Assembly (NCBI GenBank): GCA_015058215.1
Contig: SVCU01000008.1
Span: 1-64,000, forward strand
Reading direction: 5' to 3'
Length of the DNA: 64,000 nucleotides
DNA from: Clostridiales bacterium
GTDB lineage: Bacteria > Bacillota > Clostridia > Peptostreptococcales > Anaerovoracaceae
In this document: positions 24,051 to 32,323 of the stretch, one piece after another
Numbering within the stretch: the first letter of the stretch is position 1
Layout of the letters: the number at the start of each line of letters is the position of its first letter
Made by a program: the position numbers and the translations under genes
The notes under the pieces: generated by a model
Told to the model about the DNA's origin: nothing
Seen by the model: only the letters and a program-made list of their open reading frames with translations
Databases searched by the model: none

Positions 24051-26177
24051 TTGAACAGATTTGTAAAAAGTCTCGGCATCTATCTGCTCCTCTTTGCTTT
24101 GGTCATCGGCGTTGCCTGGTTCTTCCAGGGCTCCGGCGGTCAGACCGTCACTGCGGTGGAATTCTCCGAATTCATCCAGTATGCAAAAGAAGAACGAATT
24201 GCTGAAGTCACAATCGTTGATACGAGCATTTCCGCCAAACTGAGAAGCGGCGAGCTGGTCTCCACCTATGCGCCCACCTCCATGGACCTGATGCTCCTGT
24301 CGGAAACCTATTTCTTCCCCCAGGCGGAGGAAGGCAAACTTCTGGTCCACAGCGTGAAGCCCTCCAACGGCTCTCTGTTCCTCAGCCTGCTTCCCACCCT
24401 GATCATGGTCGCACTGGTGATCGTGTTCTTCGTGTTCATGAACCAGCAGCAGGGCGGCGGCAAGGGCGTCATGGGCTTCGGCAAGAGCAGAGCGCACATG
24501 CATAAGGCGGACGATCTCAAGAAGAAAGTCACCTTCGCGGACGTTGCCGGTCTCGACGAAGAAAAAGAAGAACTGGAAGAAATCGTGGATTTCCTCAAGT
24601 TCCCCAGAAAGTACAGAAACCTGGGTGCCCGCATTCCCAAGGGCATCCTGCTGGTCGGCCCTCCGGGCACCGGTAAAACCTACATTTCCAAGGCAGCTGC
24701 CGGCGAAGCGGGGGTTCCCTTCTTCACCATCAGCGGTTCCGACTTTGTGGAAATGTTCGTCGGTGTGGGCGCATCCCGTGTCCGCGACCTGTTCACCGAA
24801 GCCAAGAAGAACGCTCCCTGCATCGTGTTCATCGACGAAATCGATGCTGTGGGCCGTAAGCGCGGCGCCGGTCTGGGCGGCGGTCACGACGAAAGAGAAC
24901 AGACCCTGAACCAGCTGCTGGTAGAAATGGACGGTTTCGGCGAAAACAGCGGCGTCATCGTGCTGGCTGCCACCAACCGCCCCGACATCCTGGACCCCGC
25001 ACTGCTCCGTCCCGGCCGCTTCGACCGTCAGGTCATCATCGGCGTTCCCGATATCAAGGGCAGAGAAGAGATCTTCGCGGTCCACTCCAAGAACAAGCCC
25101 CTGGCAGAAGATGTGAATCCCAAGGTGCTGGCTCGCCGCACTCCCGGCTTCACCCCTGCCGATATTGAGAACCTGCTGAACGAAGCCGCTCTTCTCACCG
25201 CTCGCCGCAACGGCAAGCAGATCACCATGAATGAGATCGAAGAAGCCATCACCAAGGTCATGGCCGGTCCCGAAAAGAAGAGCCGCATCATCACCCCCGA
25301 AGAAAAGAAACTGACCGCTTACCACGAAGCCGGTCACGCGCTGGTGGCAAGCCTGATCCCCGGCTCCGACCCCGTGCATCAGATCACCATCATTCCCAGA
25401 GGCAGAGCCGGCGGTTTCACCATGACCCTGCCCAAGGAAGAAAAGTACTACGCCACCAAGAAGAAGATGGAAAATATGATCGTCCATCTGCTGGGCGGCC
25501 GTGTGGCAGAAGCCCTGACTCTGGACGATATCAGCACCGGTGCCAGCAACGACATCCAGCGTGCTACGGAATGCGCCCGTGAAATGGTCACCAAGTACGG
25601 CATGAGCGATCGCCTGGGTCCTGTGGACTACAGCGGTTCCGACGAAGTGTTCCTGGGCAAGGATTTCTCCACCCGCCGCAACTACTCCGAGGAAATGGCC
25701 AAGGAGATCGACGAAGAAGTGCGCCGCATCATTGAAGAAGGCTACGACAGAGCGGAAAAGCTGCTGTCCGACAACATCGATAAGCTCCACGAACTGGCTC
25801 AGGTCCTTCTGGAAGTGGAAACCCTGGACGGCGAACAGTTCCAGATGCTGATGGACGGCAAGGTCACCGGCCCCGAACTGGTGGAAAAGATGCGCAGCGA
25901 AGCTGCAGCCCGCAAGGCCGCAGAAGAAAAGGAAGCTGCCGAGCACCTGGCCGAAATGAAGGCACAGGAAGAAGCGGAAGCCGCTAAGCGCGCCGCCGAG
26001 ATCAAAGAAGCAGGCAACACCAACAGCCTGCGCTGGGCCATCGATACGGCTGCAAAGGAAGCGGAACAGATCCGCTACGAAGAAGAGCATCTGGATGAGT
26101 TCTACGAACACACCACCAGAGCCGACAAGACGGAAGCAGCCCCCGAGAAGAACAAGGACGATTCCGCAGAAAAATAA
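24051..26177 (+). CDS. ftsH: ATP-dependent zinc metalloprotease FtsH
   Basis: This 708-residue membrane-anchored AAA+ protease degrades unneeded or damaged membrane and regulatory proteins. Helix 1 covers about residues 8-25 and helix 2 about 112-134, with an extracytoplasmic domain between them. The AAA module has Walker A GPPGTGKT near 202, Walker [13 protein letters not shown] and the second region of homology ending [10 protein letters not shown]. The zinc site HEAGH lies near 425. The C-terminus is a long charged tail rich in Glu, Ala and Lys. Translation starts at TTG, 9 nt after a perfect AGGAGG, a choice that can lower expression. Confidence 0.97.
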   Translation: MNRFVKSLGIYLLLFALVIGVAWFFQGSGGQTVTAVEFSEFIQYAKEERIAEVTIVDTSISAKLRSGELVSTYAPTSMDLMLLSETYFFPQAEEGKLLVHSVKPSNGSLFLSLLPTLIMVALVIVFFVFMNQQQGGGKGVMGFGKSRAHMHKADDLKKKVTFADVAGLDEEKEELEEIVDFLKFPRKYRNLGARIPKGILLVGPPGTGKTYISKAAAGEAGVPFFTISGSDFVEMFVGVGASRVRDLFTEAKKNAPCIVFIDEIDAVGRKRGAGLGGGHDEREQTLNQLLVEMDGFGENSGVIVLAATNRPDILDPALLRPGRFDRQVIIGVPDIKGREEIFAVHSKNKPLAEDVNPKVLARRTPGFTPADIENLLNEAALLTARRNGKQITMNEIEEAITKVMAGPEKKSRIITPEEKKLTAYHEAGHALVASLIPGSDPVHQITIIPRGRAGGFTMTLPKEEKYYATKKKMENMIVHLLGGRVAEALTLDDISTGASNDIQRATECAREMVTKYGMSDRLGPVDYSGSDEVFLGKDFSTRRNYSEEMAKEIDEEVRRIIEEGYDRAEKLLSDNIDKLHELAQVLLEVETLDGEQFQMLMDGKVTGPELVEKMRSEAAARKAAEEKEAAEHLAEMKAQEEAEAAKRAAEIKEAGNTNSLRWAIDTAAKEAEQIRYEEEHLDEFYEHTTRADKTEAAPEKNKDDSAEK

Positions 26178-26192
26178 AGAAACGAGTAAGCG

Positions 26193-26220
26193 AAAAAGGC
26201 GACCCGAAGGGTCGCCTTTT
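26193..26220 (+). terminator. Rho-independent terminator after ftsH
   Basis: AAAAAGGCGACCC pairs with GGGTCGCCTTTT over a GAA loop. The next gene starts only 12 bp later. Confidence 0.85.
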
Positions 26221-26231
26221 CGGAGGTTATA

Positions 26232-27614
26232 ATGACACAGGACATGACGAAAAAACCAAAACGCTTAACACAGGACTTCACCGCAGGAAATATCACCAAG
26301 CAGATGATCGTTTTTGCAAGCCCGCTGTTCCTTTCCAACCTGCTGCAGGCCGTCTACAACATGGTGGATATGATCATCGTCGGCCAGGAGGTGGGCAAGG
26401 CCGGTCTTTCCGCTGTATCCATCGGCGGCGACGTGCTCCACTTTCTGACCTTTTTGGCCATGGGCTTTTCCAGCGCCGGTCAGGTGATCATCGCCCAGCA
26501 CATCGGTGCGGGCAAGGAAGAACGGCTGGATAAAATCGTAGGCAATCTGTTCACCATCCTGTTCAGCGCCGCTGCGGTGTTCAGCGTCCTTTGCTTCCTG
26601 CTGCGGGAGCCCATCCTGCAGATCATGAACACGCCGGAAGAATCCTGGGACAATGCTCTGGCCTACTGCAGCACCTGCATTCTGGGCATGGTGTTTATCT
26701 ACGGCTATAACGTGGTGAGCGCCATCATGCGCGGCATGGGCGATTCCCGTCACCCCTTCGTGTTCATCGCTATCGCCGCGCTTCTGAACATGGTTCTGGA
26801 CCTGGTCTTCGTAATGGGTTTTGGCATGGAAGCCTTCGGCGCTGCCCTTGCCACCGTCATCAGCCAGGGGGCCAGTTTTCTGTTCGGGCTGGGATTCATT
26901 ATCCGTCACCGGGGGGAGATGAACCTGCATCTTTCCCGCCGAAGCTTCGCCCTGGACCGCAGTGTGGTGGGTGACCTGATGAAGCTGGGCATCCCCATGG
27001 CCATCAAGAGCGCTGCCATCAGCGTATCCATGCTCTTTGTCAATTCCTGGGTCAACTCTTACGGCGTGGTGCCCTCCGGCACGGCCGGCGTGTTCCATAA
27101 GCTGAACACGGTAAGCAATCTGTTCTGCAATGCCACCAACGCGGCCTGCAGTACCATGATCGGCCAGAACATCGGCGGCGAGAAGTACAAACGTGTCCCC
27201 CGCATCCTCTACACGGGTTATGCCATCAACCTGTCTCTGGTAGCGGTGCTGGCCCTGCTTCTGGTGCTGTTCCCCAACGCCATCTTCGGTATCTTCACCG
27301 ATGATGCGGAAATTCTGGAAGCCTCTTCCCGGCTGGTGCCTGTGCTGCTGCTGGCCTTCTTCGCCAGTGCCATCCGGTCTCCCAGCAGCGGCCTCATCGA
27401 CGGCAGCGGCAATTATAAATTGAATTTCGCCGTAGCCTTCCTGGACGGCATGCTGAACCGCATCGGTTTCTCTCTGCTGTTCGGTCTGGCCTTTGATATG
27501 GGATGGATCGGCTTCCTGTACGGCGATGCCGTAGCCGGTCTGACTCCCTTCTTCATCGGTTACATTTACTTCCTGACCGGGAAATGGAAGACCCGCAAGT
27601 ATCTGATCCGTTAG
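26232..27614 (+). CDS. MATE-family exporter (second copy)
   Basis: This 460-residue MATE transporter has about 12 helices. It has the family segment LLQAVYNMVDMIIVGQEVG in the first half and a related segment (IKSAAISVSMLFVNSWVN) in the second. It is distantly related to the MATE protein encoded at 3.5 kb but lies on a different branch. A GGAGG site stands 5 nt from the ATG. It probably reads partly from upstream through the weakly spaced ftsH terminator, or from a promoter I could not pick out. The substrate is unknown. Confidence 0.92.
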   Translation: MTQDMTKKPKRLTQDFTAGNITKQMIVFASPLFLSNLLQAVYNMVDMIIVGQEVGKAGLSAVSIGGDVLHFLTFLAMGFSSAGQVIIAQHIGAGKEERLDKIVGNLFTILFSAAAVFSVLCFLLREPILQIMNTPEESWDNALAYCSTCILGMVFIYGYNVVSAIMRGMGDSRHPFVFIAIAALLNMVLDLVFVMGFGMEAFGAALATVISQGASFLFGLGFIIRHRGEMNLHLSRRSFALDRSVVGDLMKLGIPMAIKSAAISVSMLFVNSWVNSYGVVPSGTAGVFHKLNTVSNLFCNATNAACSTMIGQNIGGEKYKRVPRILYTGYAINLSLVAVLALLLVLFPNAIFGIFTDDAEILEASSRLVPVLLLAFFASAIRSPSSGLIDGSGNYKLNFAVAFLDGMLNRIGFSLLFGLAFDMGWIGFLYGDAVAGLTPFFIGYIYFLTGKWKTRKYLIR

Positions 27615-27662
27615 TGCTGATGTGCGGATCCCTGTGATCCGCAGCCAAACTTCCCATAAAAC

Positions 27663-27700
27663 AAATCCCCGTTTCGCCCTGCGGCGTTACGGGGATTTTT
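27663..27700. terminator. Bidirectional terminator between MATE and nitroreductase genes
   Basis: AAATCCCCGT pairs with ACGGGGATTT across a 16 nt loop, with T-rich flanks on both strands. It serves the two converging genes. Confidence 0.85.
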
Positions 27701-27735
27701 GATTCCGGCTCCGCTTTTGGTATTGCGGGGCATTT

Positions 27736-28230
27736 CTATTTTACATAATGGATGCGGCTTTCATCGAAGCGGTCCTGCTGCGGTCTTGCTTCCGCCGGAT
27801 AGCCAAAGGGGAAAATGGCGAAGGCCCGCAGAGTGTCCGGAATGTCCAGGATCTTTTCTACGGCTTCCATCCGTTCTTCCACGGGAGCGATGCCCAGCCA
27901 AACACCGCCCAGCCCCTGGGCGTCCGTTTCCAGCCAGAGGTTTTCCATGGCGATGGAAAGGTCGATCTGTGCGTATCTGGGGGTAGAGCAATCCTTCCGG
28001 TAGACCGATACGATGGCGACAGGGGCATCTTTGGTCATGCCCGCGTAGGGGCTTACTTCGGAAAGGGCCTGCAGTTTTTCTTTGTCGGTCACCACATAGA
28101 ATTCCCAGGGCTGCTGGTTTCTGGCAGACGGTGCCTGCATGGCGGCCCGCAGCATGGCTATGATCTTTTCCTCCTCCACAGGTCTGTCCTGATACTTGCG
28201 GACGCTGATTCTTGTGTAAATGGAATTCAT
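27736..28230 (-). CDS. Nitroreductase-family protein
   Basis: This 164-residue FMN-dependent nitroreductase-fold protein has the typical start SIYTRISVRKYQDRPVEEE, the APSARNQQPWEFYVV segment that binds FMN phosphate and the GLGGVWLGI segment. Family members reduce nitro groups, quinones or flavins with NAD(P)H. It follows thiT by 23 bp on the same strand and so falls under the TPP riboswitch. This makes a role in thiamine-related metabolism possible, but that is inference from position only. It is at the short end of the family length range. Confidence 0.88.
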   Translation of the reverse strand: MNSIYTRISVRKYQDRPVEEEKIIAMLRAAMQAPSARNQQPWEFYVVTDKEKLQALSEVSPYAGMTKDAPVAIVSVYRKDCSTPRYAQIDLSIAMENLWLETDAQGLGGVWLGIAPVEERMEAVEKILDIPDTLRAFAIFPFGYPAEARPQQDRFDESRIHYVK

Positions 28231-28253
28231 AGGGTTACCTCCTTATGATGGGG

Positions 28254-28979
28254 TCAGTTCAGGTACTTGCGGTATTCGCGGCGCAGGCGGGCGAAGAGCT
28301 CGCGGACGCTGGGGACGCAAAGCAGGGCAATGGTCAGCACCAGCTCGATGCCGATGTAGAGACCGTTGTAGTAGAGGCTCCAGGTGACGGCATTGAAGCC
28401 TTCGGGAGCGTATTCACCGAAAAAGATGGTGCCGGAAAGGAAGGTGCAGAAATAGCGGCCCAGACAGCCCAGAACGGAACCGGGGATCAGTACCAGAGAA
28501 GAATCGAACAGGGCGGCCAGCTTGGAAGGCTTGGAGGCAGCCGCAGGACCGGTCTGGGTTTCAGCGGACTTCTTTCCGGGACGTTTCAGGAAGGCGATGC
28601 CGGCCAGGGCCAGAGAGCCGACGGCCAGAGGATAATCCAGCAGCAGCTGGACCGGATGGATCACGTAGGGATTGATCAGGAGATCCATGAAGCCGGCCAC
28701 CATGCCGGTCATGAGACCGCGCCGGATCCCCATCACGTAGGTGGCCACGATGATCACCAGCATGCTGAAGGGGGTAACGGAGCCGCCGCTGGGCATACGG
28801 TACAGAGAAAGGGTATCCAGCACCATGTACAGGGCGACGAAAATGGCGGACAGCACCAGACCGCGCACGTCGGCCTTTTTGCCCTTACCGCGGATCAGCA
28901 CCAAAAGAAAGGCGATGAGGATCGCGCCGATGACGACGATCTGCCCCTGCCGGGTTTCAAAAAAAGTTTCCCAATTCAT
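28254..28979 (-). CDS. thiT: Energy-coupled thiamine transporter substrate-binding subunit
   Basis: This 241-residue membrane protein matches ThiT, the thiamine-binding S component of group II ECF transporters. ThiT works with a shared EcfA-A'-T module, which is not encoded in this window. Recognisable segments are GGSVTPFSMLVI, GFMDLLINP and HPVQLLLDYPLAVGSLALAG, which carry thiamine-binding residues. An extra N-terminal helix and a polar stretch at about 150-170 make it longer than the usual 190 residues. A TPP aptamer lies directly upstream, in agreement with the assignment. The start codon follows GGAGG, which is buried in a hairpin. Confidence 0.93.
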   Translation of the reverse strand: MNWETFFETRQGQIVVIGAILIAFLLVLIRGKGKKADVRGLVLSAIFVALYMVLDTLSLYRMPSGGSVTPFSMLVIIVATYVMGIRRGLMTGMVAGFMDLLINPYVIHPVQLLLDYPLAVGSLALAGIAFLKRPGKKSAETQTGPAAASKPSKLAALFDSSLVLIPGSVLGCLGRYFCTFLSGTIFFGEYAPEGFNAVTWSLYYNGLYIGIELVLTIALLCVPSVRELFARLRREYRKYLN

Positions 28980-28986
28980 AAAAAAT

Positions 28987-29008
28987 CCTCCTTGCTTTGC
29001 ACAGGAGG
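28987..29008 (-). promoter_or_regulatory. Ribosome-binding-site sequestering hairpin of thiT
   Basis: In the mRNA, CCTCCT pairs with AGGAGG across a 10 nt loop. The AGGAGG is the thiT ribosome binding site, so this stem can close translation when thiamine pyrophosphate is bound. Confidence 0.7.
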
Positions 29009-29061
29009 GGAGTTTGCGGGATTCCGGCTGTACGGGCCTTTTGCCCGAAAGCGGAATTGTT

Positions 29062-29157
29062 GCTTCCCTACGCCGGTATTGTCCGGATCAGGTGATGAGG
29101 GTGCGATCTTCGGCGGCTGTTGCTGCGTCGGAAGGCTCTCAGCGTATGCTCCCCTAG
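29062..29157 (-). ncRNA. TPP riboswitch (THI element)
   Basis: The minus strand reads AGGGGAGC, then CTGAGA (29137-29142), then CACCTGATCCGGACAATACC and GGCGTAGGGA. These are the hallmark conserved blocks of the thiamine pyrophosphate aptamer. It lies between a promoter and thiT, with an expression platform of about 80 nt holding a Shine-Dalgarno-sequestering stem and another G+C-rich stem-loop without a T-run. Control therefore appears to be translational. Confidence 0.95.
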
Positions 29158-29178
29158 CGATATGTGATTCTGGCTCAA

Positions 29179-29207
29179 ATGGTACTCTCGGTTTTCTGCG
29201 TTGTCAA
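29179..29207 (-). promoter_or_regulatory. Promoter of the thiT-nitroreductase operon
   Basis: On the minus strand a consensus TTGACA is 17 nt from TACCAT, placing the transcript start about 15 bp before the riboswitch. Confidence 0.75.
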
Positions 29208-29278
29208 GGGGGTATTTTGCCGATGATAAGGGATCCTGTTCTCCGGGAAGAGGCGGCGGAAGAAAAAAGCCTCGTCCG

Positions 29279-29307
29279 TTGACAGGGGAAAAGGCCTGCG
29301 CTAAAAT
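29279..29307 (+). promoter_or_regulatory. Promoter of the DUF4097 lipoprotein gene
   Basis: Consensus TTGACA is followed after 17 nt by TAAAAT, 38 bp before the start codon. Confidence 0.85.
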
Positions 29308-29344
29308 GTAGAAAATCAGCAAAGGGATGAAAAGAGGGATTTCG

Positions 29345-30250
29345 ATGAGAAAGCAATTTGCACTGGCCCTGGTTCTGGTCTTGCTGTGCTGCGGCCTGAC
29401 GGGCTGCATTCGCATCACCGGATTGGGGCATGGCATCGTCAATAACCGGGTGGATTACACCTACGAGAACGCCGGCGAGTACACCGGCGGCGGCACCGAA
29501 CTTGCAGAACCCGTCAGAGAACTGGATATTTCCTGGGTCAGCGGCACCGTGACGGTGGAATACCATGAAGGCAGCACCGTGAAGATCGAGGAACGCTGCG
29601 GCAAACGTCTCACGGACAGCACCCGGCTCTTCTACCGGTACAAGGATGGTCGGCTGCAGATCAAGTACGCGGAAGCAGGTCTGCTGCAGGTGAACGATCT
29701 GGAAAAGTATCTGACCGTATCTCTGCCTCAGGGGATGGAGCCGGAACTTTTGACACTGCAAACCACGTCTGCCGATGGGAAGCTGATGAGCATCGCCGCC
29801 CGGAAGGTGGCGTTTGACAGCGTCTCCGGCGACCTGTACATTGAGGGCGGCCGCATCCAAAACGAACTGGAAGCCGAAACCACCAGCGGCGGCATGGTCG
29901 CGGTTCTGCTGGATGATCTAAAGAAATTGGACTGGGAAACCGTTTCCGGCAGTCTGGAAGTGGTCAGTGAAGGCACCATCAACAAGGTTTCCTCCGGAAG
30001 CACCAGCGGTGACATGGAACTGGCGCTGACGGCGGTTCCGCAGGAACTGGAATGGGATGCGGTATCCGGGGACTGCAAGCTGTATCTGCCCGGCGATTCC
30101 TCCTTCACCGCGGAATTTGATTCTGTCAGCGGCGTGTGGAAAAGCGATATCCCCGTTACGGCGGACGGCAGCACTTACACGGCCGGGTCCGGTACCGCGA
30201 ATCTGGAATTTGACACCACCAGCGGCGATGTGACCATTATTCGAAACTAA
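29345..30250 (+). CDS. DUF4097-type beta-solenoid lipoprotein
   Basis: This 301-residue protein starts with a lipoprotein signal peptide ending in LTGC (Cys near residue 21). The rest is built from about seven repeats with a turn like DTTSGD, VSGDL or TVSGSL, the mark of DUF4097 beta-solenoid proteins. These are surface or membrane-anchored proteins of unknown function that often accompany stress-response genes. I chose the ATG at 29345 because GAGGG lies 6 nt upstream; the ATG 18 bp earlier abuts its purine run. It has its own strong promoter. Confidence 0.85.
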   Translation: MRKQFALALVLVLLCCGLTGCIRITGLGHGIVNNRVDYTYENAGEYTGGGTELAEPVRELDISWVSGTVTVEYHEGSTVKIEERCGKRLTDSTRLFYRYKDGRLQIKYAEAGLLQVNDLEKYLTVSLPQGMEPELLTLQTTSADGKLMSIAARKVAFDSVSGDLYIEGGRIQNELEAETTSGGMVAVLLDDLKKLDWETVSGSLEVVSEGTINKVSSGSTSGDMELALTAVPQELEWDAVSGDCKLYLPGDSSFTAEFDSVSGVWKSDIPVTADGSTYTAGSGTANLEFDTTSGDVTIIRN

Positions 30251-30340
30251 ACTACACGGCCAGTTCGCAAAAGAACTTTTGCTCTGAACTCCTGAACGGT
30301 ATAAATGAACGGCGCAGAATTTGCGCGGAAAGGAACTTAC

Positions 30341-31618
30341 ATGGCGGAATCCTTATACGTTTTTGGCACCGGGAATGCCGGTGCGGTGAACTGCTACAAC
30401 ACCTGCTTCGCCCTGCGGAAGGAGGATGAATACCTGATGGTGGATGCCGGCGGCGGCAACGGGATCCTGCGGATCCTGCGGGATATGAACGTGCCCATGT
30501 CCGCCATCCATCACATGATCGTGACCCATGAACATACGGATCACGTGCTGGGCGTGGTCTGGATGGTGCGTATGATCGCCACCGCCATGCTGCAGGGAAA
30601 GTACGAAGGAAACCTGCACATCTATGGCCACGAAGAACTGCTGGGCAAGGTGCGGACCCTCTGCGCCCTGACCCTGCAGAAGAAGCACTGCGCCGTTTTC
30701 GATGACCGCATCCTCTTCGAAGTGGTGGCGGACGGCGAGAGCCGGCAGGCTCTGGGCTATGATATTACTTTCTTCGATATCCACTCCACCAAGGCTCCCC
30801 AGTTCGGCTTCAGTCTGAAGCTGGAATCGGGTGAAACGTTCACCTGCCTGGGGGACGAACCCTACAATCCTCTCTGCAAAATCTACGCGGAACATGCGGA
30901 CTGGCTGCTTTCGGAAGCCTTCTGTCTGTACGAGGACCGGGAGCGGTTCAAGCCCTACGAAAAGCATCACAGCACCGCCAAGGACGGCGCGCAGCAGGCT
31001 GCGGAGCTGGGCGTGAAAAACCTGGTGCTCTGGCATACGGAAGACAGCAATCTTGCTCACCGCAAGGCACGCTACACCGCGGAAGCCGCCGCTTATTTCA
31101 GCGGCAACATTCTGGTGCCCGACGACCGGGAGATCATCCCGCTGAGTGCTTCTGCTGCCAAAGACGGTGCACAGAACACCGCGCAGGGCCCTGCACAGAA
31201 AAACAGAGAAAAGGAAAGCTGCGGAATGGAAAGCATCAAGGTGGGATTCCTGAAGGTGACGTGCAAAGGCGTTCGGGGAGAGGGCGCACTGCGCTATGCC
31301 GCTTTCCGCGCAGAAAACTCCACGGTGCGGAATCTGTACTTATCCCTGGACTCGGCAAATGGCCGTGCGCAAAGCTCTGAAATTCTGAAATTGGAGCCCG
31401 GAACTGCGGAAGAGAATGCGAAGTTTGCAGTCGTGCTGCCGGAACAGGAATGGCAAAAGGACAGCATCACGCTGGTGCTCTCCCAGAGAGACCGGGTGCT
31501 GAATCCGGATTACGATGCCCAGATGGAAGCCCATCAGGAAAATGTCGATGTGCCGGAGCCGCCCAAATACTTTTTCAAGATTTCCGAAAAAGTCGCTGTG
31601 ACCGTTCCGCTTCGGTAG
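30341..31618 (+). CDS. MBL-fold hydrolase with an unidentified C-terminal domain
   Basis: This 425-residue protein has a metallo-beta-lactamase domain at residues 1-275 related to RNase Z-type and other MBL hydrolases. The metal motif is THEHTDH near residue 65, with further ligands in CLGDEPYN and LWHTED. A Lys/Ala/Gln-rich linker near 275-295 joins it to about 125 C-terminal residues that I cannot place and that appear rich in beta strands. An internal methionine (MESIKVGFLKV) could be a separate start, but no ribosome binding site marks it. I start at the ATG at 30341 after AAAGGAA. The substrate is unknown. Confidence 0.75.
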   Translation: MAESLYVFGTGNAGAVNCYNTCFALRKEDEYLMVDAGGGNGILRILRDMNVPMSAIHHMIVTHEHTDHVLGVVWMVRMIATAMLQGKYEGNLHIYGHEELLGKVRTLCALTLQKKHCAVFDDRILFEVVADGESRQALGYDITFFDIHSTKAPQFGFSLKLESGETFTCLGDEPYNPLCKIYAEHADWLLSEAFCLYEDRERFKPYEKHHSTAKDGAQQAAELGVKNLVLWHTEDSNLAHRKARYTAEAAAYFSGNILVPDDREIIPLSASAAKDGAQNTAQGPAQKNREKESCGMESIKVGFLKVTCKGVRGEGALRYAAFRAENSTVRNLYLSLDSANGRAQSSEILKLEPGTAEENAKFAVVLPEQEWQKDSITLVLSQRDRVLNPDYDAQMEAHQENVDVPEPPKYFFKISEKVAVTVPLR

Positions 31619-31671
31619 GCGTTTGCGTTGCTTGATCTACCGCTTGGTTGCTTTTGAAGGAGGAATTTTCC

Positions 31672-32058
31672 ATGAAGTGCTACACGCAGGTCTATGTGAT
31701 GAACAGCCTCGAGGCAGTGGAAACCTATTGCCGCGCCTTCGGTGCAGAGGTGACTTTCGCCATGAAAACACCGGACGGGAGTGCCTATGAACACTGCGAA
31801 CTTTCCGTAAACGGAGACCCCATCCTGGCCGCTGCCGAGGCTGCAGAGCCTTACGATATTGCTGCCATCCACCGCATGAAGCTGCAGACCATGACTTTTA
31901 ACGCCTTCGAACTGGGCAGCGAAGAAGCGGTGAAGAACGCCCTGGCCGTCCTGCGGGAAGGCGGGCTGGTTCTGGAAGAACTGCACTCCCTGCCCTGGAG
32001 CAGCTGCTGCGCCACCGTCATCGACCGCTACGGCGTCTGCTGGTGGATCTCGATTTAA
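31672..32058 (+). CDS. VOC/PhnB-like glyoxalase-fold protein
   Basis: This 128-residue protein has a vicinal-oxygen-chelate fold like PhnB and other small glyoxalase-type proteins: VYVMNSLEAVETYCRAFGAEV at the start and WSSCCATVIDRYGVCWWISI at the end. Such proteins bind metals or small ligands and include antibiotic-binding and isomerase members; the activity here is unknown. AAGGAGG stands about 8 nt before the ATG at 31672, which I prefer to an upstream in-frame non-ATG codon. It follows the MBL gene by 53 bp and is followed by a bidirectional terminator. Confidence 0.82.
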   Translation: MKCYTQVYVMNSLEAVETYCRAFGAEVTFAMKTPDGSAYEHCELSVNGDPILAAAEAAEPYDIAAIHRMKLQTMTFNAFELGSEEAVKNALAVLREGGLVLEELHSLPWSSCCATVIDRYGVCWWISI

Positions 32059-32172
32059 GAAAGCACCGCCCGGCACAGTATCCGTTCAAACCGCCGGAAA
32101 GAGACCTGCCGCAGCCTTTGGGAACTTGGAAGAAAGCACCGGCGAAACGAACAGCAATCTTTGATCCAAACA

Positions 32173-32208
32173 AAAACCCCGTAACTCCGAAAGGAGAAAC
32201 GGGGTTTT
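32173..32208. terminator. Bidirectional terminator between VOC and metY-like genes
   Basis: AAAACCCCGT pairs with ACGGGGTTTT around a 16 nt loop that itself folds (CTCC/GGAG). T-runs are present on both strands. The remaining sequence up to 32323 shows no gene. Confidence 0.85.
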
Positions 32209-32323
32209 GTTTTCAAAGTTGGCGAGTTGAGCCGCTGCGCTTTCCCAAGATCACAATCAGCTGCGGCAGGGCTCTTTCCGGCGGCTTTTCTGTGCGATCA
32301 GCTGTGCCGGGAGGTGCTTGCTC

